64,000 bases of DNA from Acorus gramineus (Eukaryota > Streptophyta > Magnoliopsida > Acorales > Acoraceae), in NCBI GenBank assembly GCA_030737835.1, contig CM060850.1, positions 26,633,385-26,697,384 on the forward strand. Direction: 5' to 3'. The notes beneath the pieces are model-generated. The model saw only the letters and a program-made list of their open reading frames with translations. It had not been told where the DNA came from and did no database searches. This document shows, piece after piece, positions 1 to 11,200 of this stretch (positions within the stretch are counted from its first letter, which is position 1; the number at the start of each line of letters is the position of its first letter). The position numbers and the translations under genes were made by a program.

Positions 1-136
1 AATGAGAAGATACACTTCGGCTAAAACTTCAGGGAGAGATGAAATTTTCTTACTTCCTCTGTGTATATTCGAACTTGCCTTGGACCTCTTGCTCAGGGCC
101 CCTTCTTCTAATAACCTTTTCTTAGTATTTTTTGGT

Positions 137-270
137 GCAGATATTTTTGCAGTTTCAAAGCTGCTTGATAGTAATCGAAATATTTTAAATATCTTTTTCA
201 CAGTATATATTCGTGGTACAGATATTTTTGCAGTTTTAAAGCTGGTTGATAGTAATCGAAATTCACTGCT
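137..270. repeat. Imperfect tandem duplication (~79-bp unit) in TFCD intron
   Basis: Two adjacent copies of about 45 well-matched bases begin near 137 and 216, each starting with CAGATATTTTTGCAG and ending with TAGTAATCGAAAT. They sit just upstream of the first visible TFCD exon. Each unit carries a pyrimidine-rich stretch ending in TTTTTGCAG that resembles a splice acceptor. The acceptor that fits the protein is the later TATGCAG at 271-276. Confidence 0.75.
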
Positions 271-276
271 ATGCAG

Positions 277-3200
277 GTACCCTATGTATCTTTTCCTCGT
301 TTTCTAAAGCTACTCCAGTTTAGCTGTTATAGCAGGATGGTGGTCTCTGGGCTAGTTATTTCTGCTGGTGGATTGCAGGATTCATTGCGTAAAACAGCAA
401 TTACGGCTTTGCTAGAATATCTTCATGATCCAGAAATTGCCAAGGACAACAAGAGATATACTAGAGAGTCCATGCTAAGTGTTGACCTCCTTTGCATTAT
501 TCAACAGTATAAGAAATGTGACAGGGTTATTGTACCCATCTTGAAGGTACTGGAGTTGTGTGTGTGTTTTTCACACGCATCATTGTGCTCCAAAAAGTAT
601 AACGGACCATTAGATCACGTTCAACAAACATTGGTGGAACTTTTTAGAAAAGGAGCTTCTTAAATCATTTTTTACATAACCATTATTCTGAACTGTAAAT
701 CCCCATATACAACTTTACAGAATTTGCCATATGTTTTCATCACTCTTTTTTAGTAACATTTGAATAAAGCAGTTTATTTCCCCGTCATCGTGAAATGAGA
801 ATTAGTGGTTGATTAGGTGATGTTGGTGTGAATGAGTTCATTACCATAGCTCTTGTGCAGCTTTGATGCTGCTTATTCATGACTCTTTTTTTCCTAGTTA
901 TTTTCCATTTTGTTTGTCATTTGATACCACCATTGAAAGTTTTTCTGCATTGTCATAATAGTATGCATTGTGTTTCTTGCAGACCATTGAGATTCTCCTC
1001 AGCAAAAAGGTTTTTCTGAACATGGAGGTAAGTTTTGCATTCACACCTCAGCAAAATAGGTTCCTTGCATTGAAACTTAAGTCTTGCAGACCATTAAGTT
1101 TTGCATTGAGATTCTACGTTGGTTATTGTGTATGATACTTCTCCAGTTAATAATTAACCATGATTTATTTTTAGACCAATGCATTGGAGATATAAGTATC
1201 AGTTTGATATACAAGGAACCTATTGGCTGTCTCAAGAATAAATTATTTTACTTTTTATCAAGCTTCATGGGTTCAGCTCGGCTTCTTAACTGTTGAATTG
1301 CGTCAGATGAATGTTGTAGACCTCCTTGTCTAGTCACTTTCCAAGTTTCGGGAAGTTAAAGAGTTTCTCCTCCATTTCAAGAGCTTAAACTGCATAGTAA
1401 CTAAGGTAGTTATGCCCATAGTTTGAAGTGCAGCCGCACATACCGGTACGTGCGGCTGACATGCTGATGTGCGCCCCTGCCCCCCCCCCCCCCCATATGC
1501 GGTGCCCGTTCGAAGTCAGTTTGAACGGACTTCAAACGGTAAGAGGGCGTTCGAAGTTCAGTTCGAACCGACTTCGAACGGTAAAATCTACCTCTGAGTT
1601 CGGATTGCCGTTTGACCGGTAATTTGAACGGCAACATACCGTTCGAAAGCCGTTCGAACGGCTGCCTTACCCTATGTGCGGCCGCATATTCGGTACATGC
1701 GGCCGCATATGCCATGTGCGGACCCCACCGCACATGGTTTTGAACAATGGTTATGCCTACCACTCAACTAGTCCCCTCTCCTGCATATCCACTGGCCTCC
1801 ATAGAATTCCAGCACCATTTAGCATCATCGATAGAAGGTTGAGTACTTGAGTTAAGAGTGATAAGTGATAAACAATTGCATAACTACTTTAATGTTGTTT
1901 TGTCTTCCAGAGGTGCCTCGAGCAATTTTCTTTTGATGTGATACAACTTTCTGTTTGTTTGTATTCCCAACTGCTATTTCACTATTACATGCCATCTGTT
2001 TTGGCTATTACAACAACATCAAATGCATATGGGGACACAATCAACTCTTAAACCATGTTTGTTTGCTTGGAAACGAAATGGAGCATAGACATGTCATCTC
2101 CGACATTGATTTAAAATGTCTTCCTTTTAGCGGAGAAGTCATTTCCATGGCTTTGGTGGAAACGAAATGGTTATATCAGTCATTACAACATGGACAAAGA
2201 AATAAATCATGTTTTTTAAGGTAGATCCCATTTCCACTTCCACCCCTTTCCTATCCCTTCTCCCATCAAAGAAACATCACATTATGAAAAATACACTTAC
2301 ATTGACTCAAATTGTCAGGTTGTATTATAGTTAATGATGGTTGAAGTTTCTGCAGTAATCCCAAAAAACTATTCAGCCTGATAGGACTGCTGAGATTTTG
2401 ATGTAGTGCATCAATCAAATCATTGGTTTGATTTTGTGAATTCCATGGTGTTCATAAAAAATTTCAAATTATTGTTACTTAAACCTTTTAGTATTTGGGA
2501 ACACAATTATTGTTATAAACCTTGTTGATGCAGGACCATTCTACGGAATTTTGTGCTGGACTATTGGATGCACTGGTGGTTGAGCTAAAGGGATCAAAGG
2601 ATTTCTCCAAGTTATACACGGGGATATCCATTCTTGGTTATATTGCTTCAATTTTGGAACCCATCAAGTTCCGAGCCTTCTCTCAACTTTTAACTTTTCT
2701 TGGTCATCGATATCCAAAGGTATGCATTAAAATTCTCTATTCCTTATATGTTAGGTGCCAGCTCTGTAAGCTGGTCTAAAATGTGATATTACTTTACATC
2801 ACGGTTTCTAGGAACATTTCTAAATCGAACAAGTGTTTTCCAAGTAACTTTATTGGGAAAAATTTCACTTATTTCCCCAAGATGTAACACCAAGAACAAA
2901 ACACTTAGTAACTACAGGAAGAATCCAAGTTTTAGGTTATGGTGGATGAATGAGGCATAAAAGAACCTGTGAAAGGCATCTGAATTTTAATTATGGTAGA
3001 TGAGATGATAAGGCATAAAAAAGTTCCGAAAGACATTTAAATTCTTGGTCCCTTGGCCCATATTTTCTTGGACCATTTTCAACATCTTCTATTTCCTTCG
3101 AAAACATTTTCCAACCACATTTTGGTCATGTTTGATGTAGCTTCGACTTATAGATTATAGCTTATAAATTATATATTTTCCTGATAAAAAGTAGACATAT

Positions 3201-3960
3201 TTGTTGTAGTTGTGGAGAAGCAACAAATAAGCAGCAAAAGTGTGTCAGAATAAGTAGCAAACAACTTTTTGTTGTATAATTGTCAAAAATATATATTTTT
3301 AAGCTGTGGAAGTGAAAAATTGATCATGTATTTGTATATAATGGGGTACAACTTTTACTCTTGATGTACATTGAAGTATTTGTGTCCAAGACAAAAGGTT
3401 TTTAGGAAGTTCAGGATAAGTTGTAATCCAAAAAGCACCCTTGATCCAGCTTCCATATTGTGACTTTTTAAAGTTTTGTTGAGCTTAAATAGTTCTCCAA
3501 CAAGTTTAAACAAACATGCCACAACAACTTATTTTAAGCTAAAAGCTAGAATCTATAACTTACAAGTTTAAATACACTTTATCGCACCATTGTTCACCCT
3601 CATTTCTGTCACGTAATTTCTGATATTTATCATCATTTGACACCTTACATCAGCAATTCTGATGTGCCGACTTTCCAGATCCGAAAAGCCTCCGCCGATC
3701 AGGTGTACCTTGTTCTCCTACAAAATGGTAATCTGGTGGCTGAGGATAGGCTGGATAGAGCTCTCGAAGTCATTTCTGAGACCTCTTGGGAAGGTGACGT
3801 GGAGGACGCTCGGTGCCAAAGATCACAATTGTATGAGATGGCTGGTCTGGAGATGGTCAGCTCTCTTAAGATCACCAACAAACCTTCAGAAAAGAAGAGC
3901 AGAGCCACAGCTGATGAAAATGAGGGCTATTCTTCACTAGTTGGTTACCGTGGGTTTTAG
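277..3960 (+). CDS. TFCD: Tubulin-folding cofactor D, C-terminal exons (5' part outside window)
   Basis: This is the C-terminal part of the beta-tubulin chaperone cofactor D (TITAN1 in Arabidopsis), a HEAT/ARM-repeat protein. It works with cofactors C and E to assemble alpha/beta-tubulin dimers in the cytosol. Four exons fit: 277-546, 983-1027, 2534-2719 and 3679-3960. Each is a multiple of three and each internal boundary has an AG acceptor and GT donor. Together they encode about 260 residues. Family-typical blocks are SCYSRMVVSGLVIS, GGLQDSLRK and YKKCDRVIVP in the first exon, GSKDFSKLYTGISILGYIAS and LTFLGHRYPK in the third, and RKASADQVYLVLLQNG with a C-terminal ENEGYSSLVGYRGF in the last. 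The intron between the second and third exons contains a GC-rich hAT-like element, and the last intron contains a probable MITE. Earlier exons lie to the left of the window. The family assignment is firm; expression and exact 5' structure cannot be seen. Confidence 0.93.
1409..1757. mobile_element. Non-autonomous hAT-like element, GC-rich, in TFCD intron
   Basis: A 333-bp element (1417-1749) is flanked by a perfect 8-bp direct repeat, GTTATGCC, at 1409-1416 and 1750-1757. Eight base pairs is the target-site duplication size of hAT transposons. The ends are inverted and imperfect: CATAGTTTGAAGTGC on the left and CATTGTTCAAAACC when the right end is read on the other strand. The inside is far more GC-rich than the surrounding intron and is full of short palindromes built on GTTCGAAC and TGCGGCCGCA. 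Open frames here on both strands are by-products of the inverted structure. No transposase remains. Confidence 0.75.
3125..3575. mobile_element. Probable MITE in last TFCD intron
   Basis: The left part (about 3145-3175, with CTTATAGATTATAGCTTATA) and the right part (about 3530-3570) are imperfect inverted copies. Read on the minus strand, the right end gives GTTATAGATTCTAGCTT. The interior is AT-rich and non-coding. No target-site duplication could be fixed, so the boundaries are approximate and the superfamily is unassigned. Confidence 0.4.
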
Positions 3961-4863
3961 GCTTCGGACGTGCGTTTTTTTTTATGGTGGACAGCATGCT
4001 CTAATTCTCTGAAATCAAGTTCACTTATTATTATTTTTTAGGTTTATGTGATTGTAATTTTCATGTTTTCTCAAGCTTCTGTAGAATTGTAGACATGCAT
4101 TTTTAATTTGATATATGTGTGAATAGATACACTGAGCGGGGCAGATATGGATTCCTTGATGTTTCATACCTGTTCCATCCCGCATCAAGTTTTGATAGGA
4201 CTTTTAAGGTGTCATGTGCTTTTACAGTAAGAAATTTATATGAATTTTTTTAAAATGTTTTATTTTATTTTATATTTTTGTTGAAACCTAATTCTTATGC
4301 TGAAATGAATTTTAGTAGGAGAAAGTTTAGTAAACAGATAATAAACACAAAAGAAAATCACTTTCCAATAAAAAATAAAGTGATCTGACCAAGCTCGGCT
4401 TGATCAAAAATTAAAACTAAGTTTATATTGGATTTTAAATGTGTAGAGTTATTGATGATTTAAAAACTGAATTGTTTGTTGCATCCAAAAAATGAATGAG
4501 TCGAACGTTGAGTTGATTGGATTTAAACCATGACATGATGATATAATAAATAAAATAATAATTATCAATAAATAAACACAATTAAAATATTAAATATTTT
4601 AAAAAATCCTAACATGATTCTCATTCCATTTGAACACCAGGGAAATTTATATTTGGGAAACAATTATCTCATTGCATTGTACTTTTATCATAAAATTTTA
4701 TTAAATTTGATATTTTAATAAATTATTAATCACAATTTCTATGAACAAAATACTTAAAATTGTCAGTATTGAGGATAAATCAAATTAGAATTCAGATCAG
4801 ATAAAAGTTAAGCTACATAAAAGTTTAACCGATTCAATCTGACCAAATTAGGTTAGATTTTAA
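3961..4863. other. AT-rich spacer downstream of TFCD
   Basis: This is the 3' untranslated and flanking region of TFCD. The sequence is AT-rich with only short chance open frames. I see no gene or clear repeat in it. Confidence 0.6.
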
Positions 4864-7795
4864 AACACTAGTTACTGAAGAACCTATCAGAGAGCAACCT
4901 GAAGAAGAAGAAGAATTTATTATCTCTCGAAAGATATACAAAACAAAAATGGAATGTTGAAGTTCTCTTAAAAATTAAGACATTTTCTTTAAAATACAAG
5001 GCCCTTATTGACACGGGGGCAGATATGAACTGCATTAGGGAAGGATTGATCCCTTTAAGATACTTTGAAAAGACTACCCATGGTATAAACACTGCCAATG
5101 GGGAGAGCCTAAAGATTAATTATAAGATACCAGATGTCCATGTTTGTAATAAAGGATCATGTTTAAAGACATCGTTCCTTTTAGTAAAAGATCTTCATCA
5201 GGGTGTCATCCTAGGAACCCCCTTCATAAATATGATAAAGCCCTTCTCGGTTGATACTGAAGGCATCCATGCCACCCAAAATGGGAAAATATTTTATACA
5301 AATTTTGTACTACACCAAAGCTATCTTTTCTCAACAGCTTAGGCAGGCCTTAGAATACAAAGAAATTTTTTATTAATGAGCTCTCTGAAGAGATCAGGTC
5401 TCAGAAGACATCCGAGCAAATCAGTAGTCCTATTTTCCAAAAAAAGGTTTCTGATTTTCAAAAGACTATTGAAAATGAGGCCTGTTCAGATCTTCCCTCT
5501 GCCTTCTGGCATAAGAAAAAGCATATGGGAAGCCTACCATACATCAAAGACTTTAATGAAGAAAACATTCCCACAAAAGCCAGGCCCATCCAAATGAATA
5601 ATATGCTCCTTGAGATCTGCAAAGAGGAAATATCCCAGCTACTTGCAAAAAAACCTTATTAGGAAGAGCTCCTCACCTTGGAGCTGTGCAGCTTTATAAA
5701 AATGTAGCATTGGACAGAAAGCTTTTGTCCAACAGACTAAAGAAAAATCCTACACCTTAGACCATAGAACACATCCATGCAGTCCAAAGGATCAAAGGGA
5801 AAGTAAAGCAGTTGCCATGCTTGAATATAGCAAGCCCCAATGCACCAAAAATCATAGAAACCGATGCCTCTGACATAGGATATGGAGGAATACTAAAACA
5901 AAGGATTGATAACAAAGAACAATTAGTAAGATTTACTTCAGCGACGTGGAATGAAGCTCAAAGAAAATATTCCACAATAAAAAGGAGATCCTTGTCATAG
6001 TTAATTGCATAACCAAATTTCAAGGGGACATTTTAAACCAAAAGTTCCTCTTAAGAATAGATTGTAGCTCGGCAAAATATGTACTTGAAAAAGATGTAAA
6101 AAATCTTGCTTCAAAACAAATTTTTGCTAGATGGCAAGCATTATTAGGGATTTATGATTTTGACATAGAATATATTAAAGGAGACTTTAATAGTCTTCTT
6201 GATTATCTCTCGCGTGAATTCTTGCAGGGAAATGGATCAAAAGAAGAAGGCGAAGATCCTTCCACAAAGGACCCTAAAAATTGAGAGCTCAAGACCTTCT
6301 GTAAACCTCATAAAGCCAGAGGTTAAGGAAGAAAATCTATTTGAAAATCAAAATCAATTTGCCGTACTTGCTGAAATAGCATCGCTAGAATCACAAAGCA
6401 ATTATGAATTCAAAACTTCTGTACCACTATTCTCTATTGAGAAATCTGAAGTAGACAAAGAGATAGCAGAACTCATCAAGATATGTTTTCCCAAAGATGA
6501 CCATTCTGGTACTGGTTATCATTTTTATATCCCTGAAATGATATGGAAAAATCCTGATTATTATGAAAATATCCTTTTAGAAACGAACAGTGCCAGAATT
6601 GTGCACCACTATAAAAATAAAAGCACCTTAGAGATCTCATACTCTAAACTATGCATCCAAAAGATATTAACCTTAAGAGACTGGGACAAGAACCCCAATG
6701 CTTCTAGGCGATTCCAAAAATCAATGATCAGACCCAATTACTATAACTATTGGGATTATCAGAAAGCTTGGAAAAATGCACTATTAGTTCAAAATTGTCT
6801 TAAAACATTCTTGGTTTATCCATTTTGTCTGCCAAGCCAAAATTCCAACTTGGTTTTACTCCTGGTGGCAAGTATTTGGTGCTGATTGGAAAAATTTACC
6901 AGAAGGTATGCAAACTCATATGAAACAGGAAGAATTAAACCTATAAAATAATATTGATTTATTAAAATATCACAATCAGACAGGAATACCATGGATCCTC
7001 CAATGGGATTTCCAGGTAGAAAAAAGATTTCCTCCTCACCTCAAGAGGGACGTGTACACGAAATGGTGGGTTAAATATAACTCATAGAAAATTTTATCTG
7101 GTTATAAATTACCAATTTATGGAAGACCACGAGAAGATAGTTATGAGACTATCAAAGCAAGCCTTATTGGAGAATACACTAAAAGATTCCCAAATTTGAG
7201 CTAGGAATCCATTGAATTAAAGGCATATGAGCACATGTTTAAGATGTTCAAAGGAGACAAGCCCACAACCACAATAGCAACCAGCTCTTGAGGTCCGGGA
7301 GGGACTCAACAAGGGTTAGAAGATGACTCTCAAAGGCCAGAAGATTGTGATTCTCAGAATACGGACAATGACTCCCAAGGGCTTGAAAACATACCCTCAG
7401 ATTTTCCTGAAGACGAGTTTGATCCAGTTGAAGGGTCTATGTAGTAAAAAAAAAAAAAAAAGATAATAATATAATAATATATAACAAGAAGAAAAATCCA
7501 GAAAACCCTAGCAACTCACGGGTTCAAAAGGACAGTCACGGGAGCGCATAACAAAATAAAAAAAAGAAGAAATAACTTAAAACAAAAAGATGTCACCAGA
7601 AGAGGACAAGAAGTCACTCAAGGAAGAATGACCACGAATTCCAAACCCATTGAAGTCCGCAAGCTTTGCCAATAAAAAGGAGGAGAGTTAGTCGAAGGAG
7701 GGCATCGGCGAAAAAATCAAGTCCACAAGAACCCTCTATCAAAAAATCCACCAAAAAACCAGAGTGCTTTGTAACATTTTAACACTGGTTACTGA
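4864..7795 (+). mobile_element. Endogenous plant pararetrovirus fossil (Caulimoviridae-like), broken
   Basis: This is a degraded copy of a reverse-transcribing plant virus, recognisable as collinear parts on the plus strand. There is an aspartic protease-like part around 4990-5330 with the ALIDTGAD active-site signature. A reverse-transcriptase N-terminal part follows around 5370-5700 with the IPTKARPIQMN type motif. Next is an RNase H part around 5836-6210 with ETDASDIGYGG and a linker typical of caulimovirid polyproteins. Downstream frames at about 6214-7450 resemble a further viral protein with a WILQWDF-type stretch. The element is broken, with probably half a dozen or more disruptions, so it is an old insertion. 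Related 15-bp sequences lie at the two ends: AACACTAGTTACTGA at 4864-4878 and AACACTGGTTACTGA at 7781-7795. Petuvirus-like affinity is possible, but the genus is uncertain. A Ty3-type retrotransposon is the alternative and fits less well. Confidence 0.75.
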
Positions 7796-8218
7796 GCGTT
7801 GTCTAATGGGAGAGACGTGCAGGCACGAAAAAAATTAACTCTATTAAAAAAAAAAGAAAAAAAAATAGAGTGAAGCGGGCCGGTTTGAAATGACAAATTT
7901 ATTCTCTTATGTTCCAATGCCATCCCGCTATACGAGAGAACTCCAAGATCTGAAATAGTCACGACAGAATTACCTTTAGATTCTTCAAGCAAGTTTTCAA
8001 ACGCTGGACAAATTTGCATGCAAAAGAACAAAAAAAAAAATAAAAAAAATACAAATACATGATCCAAAGACAAAATAAATCATGGCAAGTAATGCCAATG
8101 ATTCTGTTCACTCGTACACATTAGACTGGCCCTGGACGCGAAAGAGATTCAAAATTTTGGGCTGGTCATCTCCAATTCTGAATACCTCGACTATTGGAAA
8201 CCAACTGATATAACCTCT
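7796..8218. other. Spacer and 3' untranslated region of MAP1A
   Basis: This short stretch lies between the viral fossil and the MAP1A stop codon (the gene reads leftwards). It has several A-runs and no coding potential that I recognise. It probably holds the MAP1A 3' UTR. Confidence 0.5.
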
Positions 8219-11200
8219 CTATTGGTTTAACCATGGGAAGCAATTGGGAGAGCTGGGCAACCGTGCTGTGAGGACCTCAACTCCTGTCTCCGTCACCTGC
8301 ATATGAAAGCCACATTATATCATCACAAAAAATAAAGAGGGAAGAGAGAGAATCTTACTGGGCGCTGATACACTCAGACACTTCTACGGATGAGATGTCA
8401 ATAAATAAATTTAATTCATGGTGGGTAAAGTTGCAAATCTTATAAGGCAATGATACCCTCACACACTCCATTACGGAAAAATTTAAAAGTATATGCATTT
8501 AATTTATTAAAGATGTAGAACATGCTCTTAATAAGATAAGTACATACTTAAAAAAAAAAAAAAAAAAGCGCGTTCGATCTGTACAAGTGATTGCAAGAAT
8601 GACTATAAGTGTAACATTTTTTCAAGTTTATACTGGCCAAATATCTTATCATCGTGGCCACTGCAAAAAAAGGAAAGAGTTCTGTCCAGATGAGAAAATG
8701 TCTCATGATGGAATTGAGCTTTGATAGTCCTTGTTGATTATCATTGGCCATTCTTTTTTCCATTTGTTTCCCACATTTATCTAACTTTTAGTGCTAAAGA
8801 ACATTTAAGCAACATGACCCCAAAGCTTCCCCTAAATATGAAACCCCCTTCTAAGCTCCTTTTTCACTCTCCAATCTCTCAAATCTTTCTTGGAGGAGAT
8901 ATCTTGGAGGTTCAATATAGATTTTTCAAAGAACTTTGCAGTCTCATGGAGGATCTTGAAGTCTCTCCTATGAGATCATAGGGCATATTTGATAAGGAGA
9001 TAAAAGTGAGAGGATAAGAGAACAAGTGATGAAATAAATAGTCAGAGAACAACTTATCTATAAGTAGTAAGAGAACAACTTATCTTGTTTGTTATGAAAA
9101 AATTGGTATAAAGTATGATTAATGTCTCTCCCATCTTTTTGTCCCAATTTTGACAAATGTAAATAAAGCCAAAATTTATATTTTTTTTATCCTAGGATAA
9201 CTTATTCTCAAAATCTAATACCCTTACTAAACTAATACCTCAAGTATGTGTCTTCAGAGATTCTTGAAGGCTTTCGGGGATTTGTGAAGAACTCATTTTA
9301 GTTTGTATTTCCTATTCTTTTCCTCTCTTGCCCTCCTTATTATCCACATCCTACACAATGCTCTTTTATCATTTTCCAATTTTTCCTTAAAACTTCACTT
9401 ATTTAAATTTTTATACATTTTAAACATATAATTTTTAATATACACTTTTCTTTCAAAATTACAAATACACAAACCATATATTTACCACACCTTCAACAAA
9501 CTCAATTCATGGGGCCACCCTCACTTGTTCCGCATGTCCAAGTTTGAATATATTGAATATCTAGCCTCTATTTCTTACTTTCAACATTGTACTAAATAAT
9601 CAATCCTCCATTTCTTCTTTTTTAAGATTCCAATCATGTCAGTTTCTTAATGGTTGGCATTACAATCTCTCCAGATACCAAGTTTTAAAACATTGATTCA
9701 GAGTCCAACTAATAGAACTGGAAATAAAAGGCACATGTATACTCACCAGAAGAGTATGCTCAAACTGAGCACTGCGTTTTCCATCCACAGTAACAGCAGT
9801 CCATCCATCAGGCCATAGCCGATCTCGCCAACTCCCTATAAGAAAATTCATCTTAGTTTATAATTGAGAGGTTTTACATATTAAATGCCAATCATTCGGT
9901 AGAGTTTCAAAACAAACCTGCATTTATCATCGGTTCAATTGTAAAGGTCTGCCCTGCTTTCATCACACCAACTGCTTTATTTCCTGCAACGCGTTAAGGC
10001 AAGCAACACACTAGAAAGAGTATCTGGTCACATTATAGATGTCTAGCCAGATATAGCATAAATACTCTGTACAGTACTCGGTAGATCCATTATCAAAGAA
10101 TAAGGATTCATTTCTCTAAACTCAAAGATGGCCAACATAAGGATACTTGCATAATGTGGAATGTTTGGGGCACAATGGAACAAATCTCCAATACCATGGC
10201 CACAGTATGATTTAACCTGCATTTTGAATGCCCGTTTCAGAACCATTGTGAACATTGGGACCAGTTTAAGCATCAAAATTACAGCATCATGAAATCTGAA
10301 GACATGCTTAATACTTACTACAGAGAAGCCAGACATTGATGCATGCCTATTAATGACCTCTCCGACTTCACGAAATCGAACCCCAGGTTTAACTGATATT
10401 AGAAAGATGTAGAAGTTGGAAATCAGTACAGCATTCATGCGCACAGCTATCCTAAAATGGGTAACTAGTAAACAATTATAGTTAACATCAACTAAAAAGG
10501 AGACATTTTCCAATAAATTGATAAAGAGGAAGTAACCCAGATCAACAAGTGAAAAGCATCATCATCATCTTTTTCATTGCAGCATTGCTTTTGACAGTTG
10601 CCGTCGGCTTTCAGAATCATGTTTCATTGCACATTCTTGTTAAGTTTCATATATATGGCGGGTTTACAATATTTGATTTCAAACATTAATCATTCAGTTT
10701 TAAAGGACTTCAGCTCCCTCTCTCCCACCTCTTCTGATATCATCGAACTCGGCCCTAATCTTCCTTTTGCCCATAGTAAAATTTATTGGTTCAAGGATCT
10801 ACAGATACAAGATCTAGTTCTGAAATGTCCATCTTAAGGCACATCTCAATGGCCTATTTATATAAATTCCCATCTCTGAGATTTCCTGTTCATCCTTTAT
10901 GATAGTGCTTTGATTAATGGATCTTCTGTAGAATATAAATAAAGATCCAACAAAGTAAACATTACATTTATGATTCCTGGTATAATTAAAATTTACAGAA
11001 TCATAAGCTCAACATAAGAACTATCTAATAAATAAAACCAAATACTCAAAATACCTATAGCTATAGATTTCTCCAAGCATTCATATGTACACTTGACAAG
11101 CTGTTGTGATTCTTCATCAACTTTTCCCACGAAAAATGTTTCATTAAGATCACCTGAAATTTGATTAGCAGAATGGTATATATGAATTCTCTCACCATAT

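Noticed and set aside
6199-6885. A host gene derived from the 228-residue open frame
   Set aside because: It sits in line with the viral protease, reverse-transcriptase and RNase H parts and has no promoter or splice evidence. I treat it as part of the fossil.
10141-10150. A further GC donor in MAP1A at TATGCAAGTATCC
   Set aside because: A normal GT donor (A/GTATCC) two bases later keeps the frame and restores the conserved YARNKAVG join.
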